64,000 nt of DNA from Cololabis saira (GCF_033807715.1 NC_084601.1:17786690-17850689); one strand, 5' to 3'. Counted from the first letter of the stretch, positions 14,708 through 26,397 are shown. The notes: generated by a model from the letters alone, not told the origin. Translations and numbers: made by a program.

Positions 14708-14791
14708 GGCTGAGGAGCAGCAGAGAGACAAGCAGGATAAAAAAGGAAAGAAGAAAGGCCACAGTCACTTTTCATTTCCTTCGGTCCATAG
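14708..14791 (+). CDS. Candidate cassette exon 2 of unidentified gene
   Basis: The acceptor is excellent (long T tract then TTTTTAG). The 84 bases encode AEEQQRDKQDKKGKKKGHSH... and end in ...FPSVHR across the junction, with entry and exit phases identical to the exon at 12733. The donor (CATAG|GTCTGC) is weak. Nine basic residues cluster in the middle of the exon. Its 5' end matches the exons at 12733 and 15047, and the bases after the donor (GTCTGCCAGTT) resemble those after 12843 (GTCAGCCAGTT). This suggests exon duplication. The function is unknown. Confidence 0.45.
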
Positions 14792-15046
14792 GTCTGCCAG
14801 TTAAAAATGCACTGGAACAAAAATAATACATATTTTACACCAAAGAGTAACATTCCTTCTTACTGTAAGAATTAGATTCAAGTAGATTAGGTTAGGCATG
14901 TTCACGATGCAATTCATGCTTTCTTAAACTACACTCAGAATGTCTGAACTTGAACAACCTCAAACTTTGGCATCCTGTTACATAACAAAACATCAGCACA
15001 TCGCGACTACACTCCCACTCATGTCTGTGGTTTTTCTTGCGTCCAG

Positions 15047-15176
15047 GGCTGAAGAGCAGCAGAACGATACAGACAACCTGGATCCGATCACTCACAATGA
15101 TCTCCTTGGCTGCACACATCCCCATGTTACCAAGGCTGCAGCGGGAGAGGCCCCTGCAATGGAACTGGAGATGAAA
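15047..15176 (+). CDS. Candidate coding exon 3 of unidentified gene
   Basis: Acceptor TTTTTCTTGCGTCCAG and donor ATGAAA|GTAAAT. The frame is open throughout (AEEQQNDTDNLDPITHNDLL...) and ends on a codon boundary. The next exon at 15322 starts on a codon boundary, so the two splice in frame. The 5' 20 bases are nearly those of the exon at 14708, so the two exons may be alternatives or a tandem duplication. The intron between this exon and the next is only 145 bases, short as in many fish genes. No domain is recognised. Confidence 0.55.
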
Positions 15177-15238
15177 GTAAATAGGGCCGGGGAAGGGAGG
15201 GGGAGAAAGCTGATTTGGCACAAACTGTTTACTGTATT

Positions 15239-15267
15239 GATCTAATCTCATCTAATCTAATCTAATG
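15239..15267. repeat. Short (AATCT)n repeat in intron
   Basis: About five imperfect 5-bp units within the 145-base intron. Confidence 0.7.
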
Positions 15268-15321
15268 ACATCTGGTTTTCACACCACAATAGTAAAATCA
15301 TAATTATATCTGTCATTTTAG

Positions 15322-16196
15322 GAGAACGATGCACAAGATAATTTAAGGATTGCAGAAAAATCCCTCCAGATTTGTGGCTCCCAAACCACCAAAAGAGACA
15401 CACACAACACAGACGACCACACCTTTCCTCTGTCTCCTAAAATTAGCAGAGATATATGTGAAAGTGAGGATGATATTGTAACAGATGGTGGCTCAGACAG
15501 CAACCTTAGGGAAGATGATGATGATGATCTTGTCACTCTACCTGGGGTGCGAATTTGCGGTACTGATAGCAGTGATGCTGACTCATTAAGTGACAGAAAA
15601 GAGGTGGAGGAAGATGTCATATCCATGCAGAACTGACAGTTTAAGATTTGACAGCGAGCAGTATTCCTCATCTTGCTTGGAGAGAAGCTTTTCTCAGCTG
15701 TCTACCAACAGTTCTGGCATTCCGGAACGTCCCAGAGAGCCTTCAGCCTCTAAGAAGGCAAATAGTCAGCGGGAGATACCCAGTTCAAATGGCACGACGG
15801 GCCCTGTGAAGGCTTTAGCCCAAGACAAAGCCTTTCAAACATACCCCAAAACTAACGCCTCACCACTGTGGCAACAGTCCACTCACCTGTTGGCTGACTT
15901 CCCTGCTCGCCAGGCTCCAGAAAAGCCTTTCGCATTAGGCGAATTCCATCGCAGGACACCCAAGACCAAAGCTGCAGTGGCGAAAAAAGGTCTTACTCAC
16001 TCACCAAATCCCTGCCAAGACGGCAAAGTTTCCCATGAGAGGAGAATGGAAAATATGCCCCATGAGGTCTCCACCATCTGTTCAGAAGATCAGAAATCAG
16101 CGTTGAATCTTCAGACATTTGGCTTGTGTAGCCAACGCAACTCCCTTACCGTCAAGAGTGAGGAAATGAAGGCCAACATCCGGCTGCCTAATAAAG
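15322..16196 (+). CDS. Large exon of unidentified serine/acid-rich protein, with frame disruption
   Basis: Acceptor CTGTCATTTTAG and donor AATAAAG|GTAATA bound 875 bases. The first part reads ENDAQDNLRIAEKSLQIC..., then an acidic Ser/Asp-rich stretch (REDDDDDLVTLPG, then GTDSSDADSLSDRKE) and hits TGA at 15634-15636. The reading then continues open in the +1 frame (DSLRFDSEQYSSSCLERSFS...) to the donor, which leaves one base for the next exon. Residue make-up on both sides of the break looks like one disordered protein, so a single-base indel, sequencing error or a decayed allele within about 15588-15636 is the simplest reading. No catalytic domain, signal peptide or membrane segment is visible; many S/T/P residues suggest a scaffold or cytoskeletal protein, which is inference only. 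Confidence 0.65.
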
Positions 16197-18975
16197 GTAA
16201 TAAATCTGCCATTGGCCTCTTTTAAGATGTGCTGTTTTCACTACATGTCAGTTAGCGTAAGTTATCTGGTTATCACAAAAATAAGATCACAGCAACATCA
16301 TGTTCGGGTAATCGGGGGCAGAAGCAAGGCAACCGCATCCGACACGGAGAGGCTGGCTCTCAGAAGTTGCTGGGTTTAAATTTTGCAACAATGCAACACA
16401 GAGTTTTACATTTTCTTTTCAGCCATTGTTATACTGAGCTAATCCATTTCTCGCTTCTGCCACCAAGCAGGTGGCTTCACAGTCTCTCAACCTGAGACCT
16501 ACTTATTGATCTCATGTTGTATCAGCAGTAAAAACAGCTAAAGCAAAACGCGTTTTCCAATGAGTGAAAAATGCATGGTGCCACTTGTAATCCCAGAGTT
16601 CACTCCCATGTACAAACACACATACAAAAAACAATGGCTCTCTGTTGCGTCAATGTTAACACACTGTGACTGCGTCGCTGTTGAAGAGAAGTACTTTCAG
16701 ATTTGGATGACTCAGTAGGAAAAAGCTTTTATAATGAGGGGATTATTGTGCAGTGGCAAAGTGAATTACATGGTGAACCTTCCAGTCTTACAGTATTACT
16801 GCTGGTGCAGAACAGAATAGGGAACATAGATTTCGGTTTTTCCTTTTTTTTTTAAGTCAACACCACAGATTTTAAATAATTTTACACACAGCCTCTTCTC
16901 TTTTTCTTTTTTTAAAGAACAAAGTAGCTGTATATAGTATGTGTTAATTTGCTCATTTTCCCTCTGCTTCTTAACAGGTGCACAACTGTAGCAGAAGGCA
17001 GTTCTTAACTTATCAATAAATCGGCATGTGATATATACCGCTAATTCTCCTCCAGCAGTTCAGTGCTGATATTATTGAATTTACTTTGTAATAGCAGAGG
17101 CCCCTTGATTCAATAGCATTTTGGTGACTGCTGAAAATACCTTTTGCAGCAAATGAGAACGCCGCCCTTTTAACCTTAACCTCTGTATCACACCTGACAA
17201 TACACAGGCCAGACAAGACAGTGAGTATGTGAAATGGCTAAAGTGTTAATCTGTGCCCGTGCCCGTGCTTTGCTGTGTGTGCTGGAGTTACAGGTGTAAA
17301 TGGTACTGATGTACATGCCAGGTCTTGGGCTAACGCTGTCATGGTGGGCATGAAGTCGGGAAGCTGCCCAAAGGAAGAACGACAGATCTTTTACGGAGTG
17401 ACTATCGAGCGAGGGTACAAATAGCAAGCCCCCACCAGCTGAGCTATTCACACCCTGTTGACATATGAAAACAAACACTTGCCCATGCGCATGTGCACCA
17501 CTCTAAAATTGGAACCATGTCAAACAATAGAGCCAGGCAAACGTCTGCTCTCACACTTTTGTATGAACAATTTTTGCTCTTATGTCATTGTAAGATATTT
17601 TGAAGAGATTAAATGAAGTTTATCAAAAGTGGTGTTAATACCTGTCAATTACTGTTGAGCTGATGGATTTTTTTTTTTTTATAAAAAATGTGTTTACATT
17701 TTTTTTTCTAATAATACATGGGTGCAAATAATGATATTGGTAGCAGGGTGTAAATAGCCTACCCAACAGTACTTGCGCCCGGGTGTAAATAGCCTAAGCC
17801 GATCTTTTATCCTTCAGCGGCCAGTTCCCATCAACAGCGTTAAATGTACGTTTATATATTGCCATCTACAGTATATCCATAAGTGTGTGTGCAAGCTGTA
17901 AATGACATTAACAGGGGATATGATATGATATGATATGATATGTCATAGTGGACCACATGAAGTATTCATGATGATCATTACAATAGAGCACATTTATTTA
18001 GAAATGCCAACTGACCCTAAACTACTCAATATCCTTGCGGCCTTTTATGTGCAGCGCTTCAAGCGTGGAATTTTCACATATCAATAATGTATATCTCTGT
18101 AAATGAGTGTAGCATGCAAAGGTTTGAGCACCATGGTTATATTTCAGCTACTGTTAATAGTTAAGTAAAAAAAGACATCCTGATCTCCTAAAATGTATAA
18201 AGACGTTTAAGATGTTTAGACTCTGCTGCGCATAATTGATTTTAGTTTGGGATCCTTTTCTGTATGTGTTTTTTTTTTAATGACAAATGATGGGTGTTTA
18301 CTTTTAGAATTTAAATATATTGTCCTGTCTACCACCGAAACAGCTTGCGGTATAACCGGCTCCAACATAAATCCAAAGCGTGATTGACTGAGCCATCTTT
18401 ATGTTTAACAATTGGAGACATATTCTTTTTATGAAATACTGCCGCTTATTCTTAAACACATTTCAAACTGAGTTCACCTCGCTTATCCCAGTGATTACAT
18501 TCAAGGTATACAAGGTACAATAATTACAATACTTTTGTTACTGTTAGGATTTATTTTTTTGCATGCCTCTGAGATTGTGCTATTTAGATACAAATAGGGC
18601 GGAGGTTGCAGTGATTGGTTGATTAGTTATCACACAGCACTGTTACACAGATAAGTTATTACTTACTTATTTCTTTATGTTACCTTATTTCTTTTATTGT
18701 CACTTGTCATAGTGGACACAGAAATTCTGCAATTCAAATCTATTTCTATCATATAGTTCTCAAACTTAAATTGTTAAAGGCTTCCCTGTATCCAAGTAAT
18801 CTGTCTCCAAAGTCTACGCTCAATGTTATTTTGAGTATCACAAAAGAGTGATATCGAGTGCATCGAGCATTCTTTTAAAAGACTATGAGCACTAGAAGCA
18901 TATGATTCCATAATCCTTTGTCATAAATATGTCGTATGCTCTCTGTAATCTTACACTTCTTTTCTCTTACTGAAG
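16197..18975 (+). other. Intron of the unidentified gene
   Basis: Runs from the GTAATA donor to the acceptor TTTTCTCTTACTGAAG at 18974-18975. It holds a (GATAT)n-like repeat at 17917-17942 and no recognised transposon. GGGTGTAAATAGCCTA occurs twice (about 17748 and 17780). Confidence 0.55.
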
Positions 18976-19121
18976 TCAGGGAATCGGCGGCTCAGAAGTT
19001 TTGCAACAAAGTGACTCCTTCCCACCATGGATCAGATCTAAGCGTGACAGTTTTGTGTCAAGACCCTGTACCCCACAATGTAAGCCGCGCTGTCAGACCT
19101 GATAACCCGCCTGTTCATCAG
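18976..19121 (+). CDS. Coding exon of unidentified gene
   Basis: The acceptor TTTTCTCTTACTGAAG allows the one base left by the exon ending at 16196 to be completed by TC, giving ...NK-V-RESAAQKFCNKVTPS. The frame stays open to donor CATCAG|GTGAAT. An alternative donor, CACAAT|GTAAGC, lies inside at about 19079 in the same phase. The agreement of phase with the preceding exon supports both exons. The next exon is not certain: the candidate at 23848 needs a different phase. Confidence 0.6.
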
Positions 19122-19947
19122 GTGAATATTTTGAAATGTGTTCATATATAGACACTTCCATTTTACATTGCATCTTTCTGTGAACTACTGTCACACGTGT
19201 AATATATGTGTAATACCAGTGAACAATGCATCTGTGTCTCTTTTCTGTCCTCAAAACATTAAAACATTAAAGGAAAACAGTAATTTTGGTAAATTCTGGC
19301 TATCTGCTGTTAGGGATATGTATTATTTATTTCCTTTCTTTTTTAAAGAGGTTTGATTGTGTGAAGTACTTCTGAGTACCCAGTATAGTAGAAAGCAGTT
19401 GCAATGTTTTCAGTATAAAGAATCAGGAGGAATTCTGATTTGCAGCTCGAGTGAGAGCTAATCAGCACAAGGGCCATAGAGAAGGAAATTTTCACCATCT
19501 AAAACAATAACATAAATCCTGAGAGATACTTCAGGGAGATCCTTCTATTCCCATGCTTCTGGGTTTGTTGTAATTTCTGTTTTATGTTGAAAACACTGAC
19601 TCAACTTTGTCTGTCTACTCTATGATGAGACAGAAATATCATAGAACTGTTTGAAATATCAGTCACACCTATTTTAAAATGTTTTTATAAAATGGATCAC
19701 AGCATTTAGCCATGTTCAAAATCACACAAGATCTCTCCCATAGACTTTCATGTTATAGCGTCAATTCAATGCCAAATGTAAAACCCCAAATTCGAGAATC
19801 CAAATCCAAAATCTGAGAACCAAACCTCAGAATCTGTACATTTCTAAAGAAGAGTCTAAAGAAGAGTGCAATCATCATTCTCGATTACACTTTTATTTTC
19901 TTGCTACCACTTTTAAAACCATCTCTGTTTTTGAACCATCATTCTCA
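19122..19947. other. Intron-like stretch, no gene seen
   Basis: AT-rich; no transposon end or exon recognised until the hAT target site at 19948. Confidence 0.5.
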
Positions 19948-20631
19948 GTTGCGCTCAGAGCCGGATTAAATAAATGGACTACACTAGGCAGACTGTGATT
20001 TCTGGGCCCCCCTCCATCGATGTTATTTATGAATTGAAATCTTAAACTTACCAAAGTTACTAATAAAAGTTAATTCACATTTTACATAGCATAGTCATAG
20101 TCAAGTTGGTTCTTTGTATTCCAAAATAAGTCATGTGTTGTATATTAAACAGTCTATCAGACTATTTCTTTATTTTTATTATTTATACGTTATTACACCG
20201 CTCTATTAAATGCTATTAAATTATCCTTATCTTATCGATTGCGAGTATCATTGTTAAGGTATTAGTACCAGTTAATCACCAATAGGTGTCAGCATTGCTA
20301 TGTAAACAGAGTAAAATAAGATAAAGGTTTTAAGCTATTACATTTTGCAGAAAATCTTACTTAAATGTGTTGATTAAATTGAATAGTTAAATAAGAAGTC
20401 AAATCTATAAAGACCAATAAAATTTGCAGTAAGACAAAGTGTGCATGTGTGTGTATGTATGTCTGTATGTGTATATGTATGTAGAGTCGTTTGGGAGATT
20501 TGCGAGGCCCTGTGCGAAATGGCTGGGGGGGGGGTGCGCGTGAGCATAGCAAGCGCGCGCAAAATTTTGGGGTTTTTCGGGTCGGATCGGGTGTCTATAT
20601 TCGCAATTTTAACTCTCCAATTAGCAAAATA

Positions 20632-20841
20632 CTAGATACCTTCCCCTGCCTCATCATCATCTGGGCTTGCCTCGACGCGGGGCCCCACGGCTGCTTGAAA
20701 CCCGGTCGGATCGGTGATTTTTGTAACAAATTTATCAAAGAAGCCTTTCAGAGAGGCATTAAACTCTTCCATTTTCTTTCGTTTTTTTCTTTTTTCATCC
20801 CCTGATGGAAATTTCCTGAATCTGTCTCGTTCTCTCGACAT
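20632..20841 (-). pseudogene. hAT transposase N-terminal remnant
   Basis: Starting at the ATG complement at 20839-20841, the frame reads MSRERDRFRKFPSGDEKRKK and continues with a Lys/Glu-rich stretch and SLKGFFDKFV. Fish hAT transposases of the ZMYM/52 kDa-repressor-like type often begin with a serine-glycine, Lys-rich segment followed by a short L..FF motif. About 70 residues remain, then a stop; the RNase H-like core and the C-terminal dimerisation domain are missing. The element thus depends on another source of transposase. Confidence 0.5.
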
Positions 20842-21262
20842 TGTGTGACAGTTTGTTCCACACAGTTTGTTCTGGATCAGAAGACCTTGTGTCAGTCTAC
20901 GCTTGGTCTGATCAGTTGTATTGAACAACAGACACGTGTCATCATTGCACATATATTTATTGATATGCACAGACTAGTACACATTTAGGTCTGTAATGGA
21001 ATGTGACTGTTGATATTTATAAGGGAAAAAAGGAAAAAAATTGGAAAAAAAAAAAAAAAATTGGAAAAAAAAAACCCCGGCCCATAGCGCCCTTGGGGCG
21101 CGAGGCCCCGTGCGGTCCCACGGTTTGCACACCCCTTGCAGCGGCCCTGTGCGTATGTATGCGTATATATATGTATGTATACTAAGTATAGTAATAATGC
21201 ACATATATATATATATATGCCTTAGGTGTGGCATGGTATCAACCATTAATATGTGTGCAGAC

Positions 21263-21308
21263 AAAAAAAAAAAAAAAAAAAAATAATTTTTTTTTTTTTT
21301 TTTTTTTT
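21263..21308. repeat. Poly-A/poly-T palindrome
   Basis: About 20 A, then TAA, then about 22 T, inside the hAT element; able to form an AT hairpin. Confidence 0.9.
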
Positions 21309-21396
21309 GGTCCCTCTGTCTGGGCCCCTCCCCTGTCAATCGGGCCCTAGGCACATGCCTAGTTTGCCTTTGCGTTAATCCGGCTCTGGTTGCGCT

Positions 21397-22662
21397 TTTT
21401 CTTTTTGTGGTTGCAACTCTGAAACGAGTGTCCACACAGGGCCACATCAATGTACAGCAGGGAGGGGGGTCATAGCTGAGATCTAATAACTCATTGGCTA
21501 CTGAATGACTCAGCACCTTACAGCAACGTGAACGTAAGGTGCTCATGTTATTAATGACATGAACAACTTCAGTGACATGAACAACTTTGTCATATAAGAA
21601 AAAGAATGGTTCTCCATGACCATGACAAACAGTTTTTAGGTGCTCTCTAGATCTCAGCTGTGGCTGTGCATTATTAGTCTTTTCTTTCATCTCAATTACT
21701 TCAGTGCAATCTCTATGGGTTCTGGCATGGCTACAACCAATGCTCACACCAACATCCATGAAGTCACTTTCAGAATCAATGTGGCTTCTGTTCACACCAA
21801 CTGAAATTCCTCTCAGTCAGCAAATTAATGAAGAAAATTGACGGTGAAACATCAAACAAGTTCCTGTAAAGGGTGGGAAATGGTAACATTTTTGATTTTC
21901 CTTCAGCTGGAGGGATAAGGAAAAAAAAAGTTACAATTATTAACTGTAACAGTCCTGTTATTCCAAAAGGTAGCACCGCAAGGACTGAAATTGTTGCTAA
22001 ATACCATCTTCCAACACCCAAGAATTTGTTTATGGGATTTTAAATGTTTGACTGGTAATTTCATAATATCATAGTCACATTTTACCTAATTCAATTAATT
22101 AATTTTTCATTAATACCTAATGTAATGCACAATCACCGACTGGAAACATATTTGTTATGTCAGTGTGACCCCAATATATGCATATAAAAACACTAAGGAA
22201 AAGGGGAAACATTTACAATATTGCTACCATTGTTGGTTTCCATTGGTAAGGATATGTTGAAACATTTTCATGTGTGCCTGCAACACGGAGGTAAGTGCGA
22301 TTCTAAAAAGAGCTGCTTACAAATTTTTTTTTCCCTTTGGAAATTTCTAGTTGATGAATGACTGCAGTATTTTATAGTAATAGGAAACTGTACAGTGAAG
22401 ATCATTATATAGCTACATTATGTGCTATATATTATATAGATAGAAAAAAGGAGTCATATGTTTCTTCAGATTTATTTCACAAAGTTTAATGCCTATAGTG
22501 CAAGTGAAAGCAGCAAATATGCACTTTTCTCACTAGTGTGAATATGTACTCTGTAATACTGAAGAACCACTGCGTTTGAATATTTTCCAAAATACTGTAT
22601 ATCAGCTATATTCTACACCTACTCACAAATGAGCACTGTATATTGCAAATAGTATGTGATGG
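21397..22662. other. Non-coding stretch
   Basis: No gene or repeat end recognised. A strong GTAAGT donor-like site at about 22291 has no supported exon in front of it. Confidence 0.5.
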
Positions 22663-22746
22663 GTGAGTGAGTGAGTGAGTGAGTGAGTGAGTGAGTGAGT
22701 GAGTGAGTGAGTGAGTGAGTGAGTGAGTGAGTGAGTGAGTGAGTGA
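22663..22746. repeat. (GAGT)n microsatellite
   Basis: About 21 uninterrupted 4-bp units. Confidence 0.98.
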
Positions 22747-23847
22747 AGAAATGAGCTAGTGTCTAACCATAATTGTTTTTTTTACCGTCCTTTGTTTACT
22801 TGTTGCTGTGATTACCTGCTTTCCCCTAATTGTTTTCACCTGTATCTCATCAGGCCCCATCTGTCATTGTGTCTTCTTTGCTTTCTCTCTCTCTCTGTTT
22901 GTTGCCCAAGCCTGTCCTGGTTTGGTCAAAATTTACCTTTGCTTTACCGGAAAGTTGCAGCACCTGTATTTTGCCATAATTTTGAGTAAGAGATTAAAAA
23001 CATTTTTATATGGGAAAAACATCTTAAAATTCCAGGAATCCAACACTTGGCATGACATTTTAGCAGCTAATCATAACCATAAACTGTATACTGCTTGATT
23101 ATTTCGCATATAATTGAGCACCAGTGAGTATAACAAAAGCAATGCAAATTTTTGATAACACACCACTGAAATGAAGGATTTACTGTTGTATAACGGTGAG
23201 GCAGGCCAGAGACACACAAACACAGCAGGGTATGAAATGATTATGGAAACACCAGTGAAAAAAATGTAATTCACAGCTACTTGTAAAACTGTAAGGGTGC
23301 CAGACAGCTGCTGATAATGTCATAATTTTTCCCACAGATTCAGAACGAGCAGATTTTGCTTTTTCTTATCAAAGTGTAAACTAACTGCTCAGCTATCTCT
23401 CCATAAACTGAGCAAATTGAAAGAGCAGCCAATAAAGAAAGCTACATGTGCTCTAGCCAACATATTAGGAACCTGTGAGTTATTAATACTAATACTAATA
23501 ATAACATTAATAATAATAGTAATAATGACGATGAACAATGATTACCATTGCAATAGAAGCCACAAAATTAAACAGTTTAATCTTGATAACCTATCAGGTA
23601 CAGGTCCAGATGTTTGCTCCTGGAATAACAGATGCCGCCGTAATGTTCTCCATTAATTTGCTGAAAGCTTCACAAGCAAATCAGCCACTAAACCACAGTT
23701 GTTAATTTTATTTCTATATTTAGTTCAGTTAAATACACATGCTAAGTCCTTTGTTCTGCATCAGTGTCAGTGAGACTTTGCACAGCTATTCAATGAGCAC
23801 ACCCTTTAAGTTAAACTTCAGTTTGACTTTTTGTTAATTTTGTTTAG
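22747..23847. other. Non-coding stretch
   Basis: An acceptor-like site at 23338 (TTTTTCCCACAG) is followed by a short open stretch, but the phase does not fit the neighbouring exons. Confidence 0.45.
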
Positions 23848-23957
23848 GTCAATATGTAACAGAGACTCTTGGCCATGTGCAGACCAATTCAGAGACGGCA
23901 CCAACTGCATGGGATGTTAACGACGTTGACTCAAGTCTGCAAACAAAGAATATTTTT
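23848..23957 (+). CDS. Possible exon, weak
   Basis: Acceptor TTTTGTTAATTTTGTTTAG precedes an open frame QYVTETLGHVQTNSETAPTA... rich in Thr, Asp and Ser, ending at a possible donor TTTTT|GTATGA just before an in-frame stop. It needs one base from the exon before, but the exon ending at 19121 leaves none. Either another exon is missed between them or this is chance. If spliced directly from 19121, a stop would follow after three codons. Confidence 0.3.
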
Positions 23958-25068
23958 GTATGACAACGAAAAGGGAATTATATCAACATTATACCAGGAC
24001 CAACAAAATCTTTACATTTGTTTCTGGAATGCAGATGGATGGATTATTTTACCAGTGTTATTCAAAACTTTCTCCACCACTTGAGTAATTATCTGCTTGT
24101 AAAGGTAATTCACTTGATTTGCCGACCAACTGACCAGGTAATATTACATTGTTACAGGACTTAACATTTTTATGTACAGAGTACCATTCACCTTTTTGAA
24201 ACAGATCTTAGTTCCGCATGAGACTCAACCCAGGAGGTAGATGGTTGGCACCATAGACTATAAAACAACAGATGAAGCATTGAGTCACATGACTCATTGG
24301 TTTCTGAAGACCAGTTTTGAAGCCCATTTTTTTTCTTGCTGGCTAATCAATCAGATTAGAAATAAATGTAATGCTTAAATTCTCTTGATGAGGAACAAAA
24401 AGATCATCCTCAGAGCTGTCATGGGTGTGAAATCGATTGAGTCGAAAACCTTTTGTTGAATCAGCCTGTAAATATGTTTATTTCTGCTCTAAAGTTGGAC
24501 ATTTTAACATGGGAGTCAATGGAGGTTGACTTTTGGTGTCCTCTAGTGGTCAGTCGAGGAACTGCACGGAATCGTAGTTCCGCATGAGCGTCAATGCTAA
24601 AGTAAGGTTCTAGTTGGGTGAGGTAAAATCGATTATGGTCATTTTCCAAGAAAATAAACACCCTTATTTTATTTCAGATAAATTGTGCCTTTCTAAAGGC
24701 CATATGAGGGATCTAGACTGTTGGACCAAAGAGCAGTGGCAGGGCTGGAGTTAAATGTTTAATTATAAACAAATTATAAACTAATTTCAAAATTAACTCT
24801 TTCCATTAAGTAGGCTGATTGTAAATGTATCTTATGTACCAGTAATTTGTATTACATGTCAGTGCAATGCTAACTCTTGGGAGTTAGATAAGGAGATCTT
24901 CTGCATTGATTTTCATTTTGTTACATGTCCAGATGATGAACATGTGTCTCATACATGTTAATAAGCACCCACAGTGCATTGTGAGCTCTATCTTTGATCC
25001 TGGTGGCAACTACCTGTATTGATGTGGTAGTGGGACATAATGGTCATAGAGGAAGTGTTGAAGAAGAC
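23958..25068. other. Non-coding stretch with a direct repeat
   Basis: GTTCCGCATGAG occurs at about 24213 and again at about 24575, with related sequence after it (ACTCAA and CGTCAA). This suggests a degenerate repeat about 360 bp long. No gene seen. Confidence 0.45.
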
Positions 25069-25071
25069 TTA

Positions 25072-26343
25072 GGGCCAAATCCACAAAGAATAGATTGCGC
25101 CCGCAAATAGCGCTGTGAAGTGCGCCGCATCTGCACCCGCAATTTGCCCCGCCTTAAGGTCCTATTCACAAAAGATTTTGCTCTAATGATATACCAGCGC
25201 AAACACGCCCATAAAGTTTTGGAGCTGAGTGCAATTTGCACTTGTCTGAGTCGAGCGGAGCTGTTTCCAGTGTTCTCCATATTTCAGCACACAGATTGGT
25301 CCATAATGAAAACTGCAGAAATAAAAAAATAAAGCGAGTGAAAATAAAACGCTGTGAGGCGCAAGGGCGCAATTTCTACTGGGAACAGGGGGGACATGCC
25401 CCCCCACTTTTCAAACTCATGCTTTTGTCTCTCTCCCCCCGTTTTTTTTTTTTTTTTTTTTACAGTTTAAGAACTAACGGTAGGCTCAGTCTGTAAATCC
25501 TCAAGACACTGTGCGAAGAGGGGACGGGAGCCCCGCTCCCCCTCCTCCCTCCGTGCTGTTCAAGGCTGATTTATGGTTCCGCGTTAAATCGACGCAGAGC
25601 ATACGGCTAAGGTTACGCGGCGACGCGCACCGTACAGTGCGCGTCGCCGCATCTTTCAGGCCCTTTTTGTGCGCAAGCAAGCTTTATAGATGAGGTCCCA
25701 GATAAGGATCTGACGGTAATTCATGTTCTGTGTTTTGCTACACGCACCTACAGGTCAGCTGTTAAACACACACATTCTAGATTATGTTTATATGGTGGAA
25801 TTGTTTGTAATAAAGCAGCCCCTACTGTATGGATGAATCCTGAGCTCCGTCCTGTTATTTTTATTTTTAAATCCGAGATAAGTCCACAACCCCACTTGAT
25901 CTGACTGTTTACAGTCATGTCTGACTGTAGATTTCACCTTTAATATCATTCAGTATCACACAGGCTTGAATGATATTGAAGAGAGAGAGAGACAGATGGG
26001 GAGTGAGGAGTTTGCGCAGTTTAATACACGCTTCTGAAACACGGTATTTGCTCCACTATTTTTGCGTGTGGCAAATAGCGCTGGCCTTTGTGAATTAGGC
26101 GCTTTTTGCAATGAGGCTTATTTGCATAGAAAGGGGGCAATTTTGCGCCGAATGTATGAATATTACCTAATTTGCATGCATGCAAATGGCACCGGCGCAG
26201 ACTGCCACTATTTGCTTGGCAGCGCAGTTTGTGGAGCAATTTGCCCTTTGCGGGTGCTTTGTGAATTAGACGCTCTCTTTTTGTCTCATTTGCACCGGTT
26301 TAGCGGCCGCAAAAGCCGCGCAATCCTTTTGTGGATTTGGCCC
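25072..26343. mobile_element. Non-autonomous PIF-Harbinger-type element with TTA TSD
   Basis: The ends are GGGCCAAATCCACAAA (25072-25087) and its inverse TTTGTGGATTTGGCCC (26328-26343), a perfect 16-bp TIR. The flanking 3-bp duplications are TTA (25069-25071 and 26344-26346), which is typical of PIF/Harbinger. Subterminal regions repeat motifs of the type GCAAATAGCG and TTTGCGCC. There is no transposase. The middle (about 25380-25700) looks foreign and includes a T-run and a GC-rich hairpin. Confidence 0.85.
25617..25650. repeat. GC-rich perfect hairpin
   Basis: Arms GCGGCGACGCGCAC and GTGCGCGTCGCCGC (14 bp each) around the loop CGTACA. It sits inside the Harbinger-type element, downstream of the motif CTGATTTATGGTTCCGCGT that starts another common fish repeat. 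Confidence 0.9.
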
Positions 26344-26397
26344 TTAAAGCCAATATTTTCTGTAATTTTAGACTTTAAGAAACACAACAAAAAATTA

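Larger units (their letters stand above)
19956..21388 (-). mobile_element. hAT transposon, internally deleted, perfect 8-bp TSD
   Basis: The ends are CAGAGCCGGATTAA (19956-19969) and TTAATCCGGCTCTG (21375-21388), a perfect 14-bp TIR. Identical 8-bp duplications GTTGCGCT flank it at 19948-19955 and 21389-21396. The element is 1433 bp and keeps only an N-terminal piece of a transposase on the minus strand. It includes TA-rich and poly-A/poly-T stretches. The intact TSD and TIRs point to a fairly recent insertion. Confidence 0.95.

Noticed and set aside
22260..22296. Strong donor GTAAGT after CAACACGGAG
   Set aside because: No acceptor with a polypyrimidine tract and open frame in a fitting phase precedes it.
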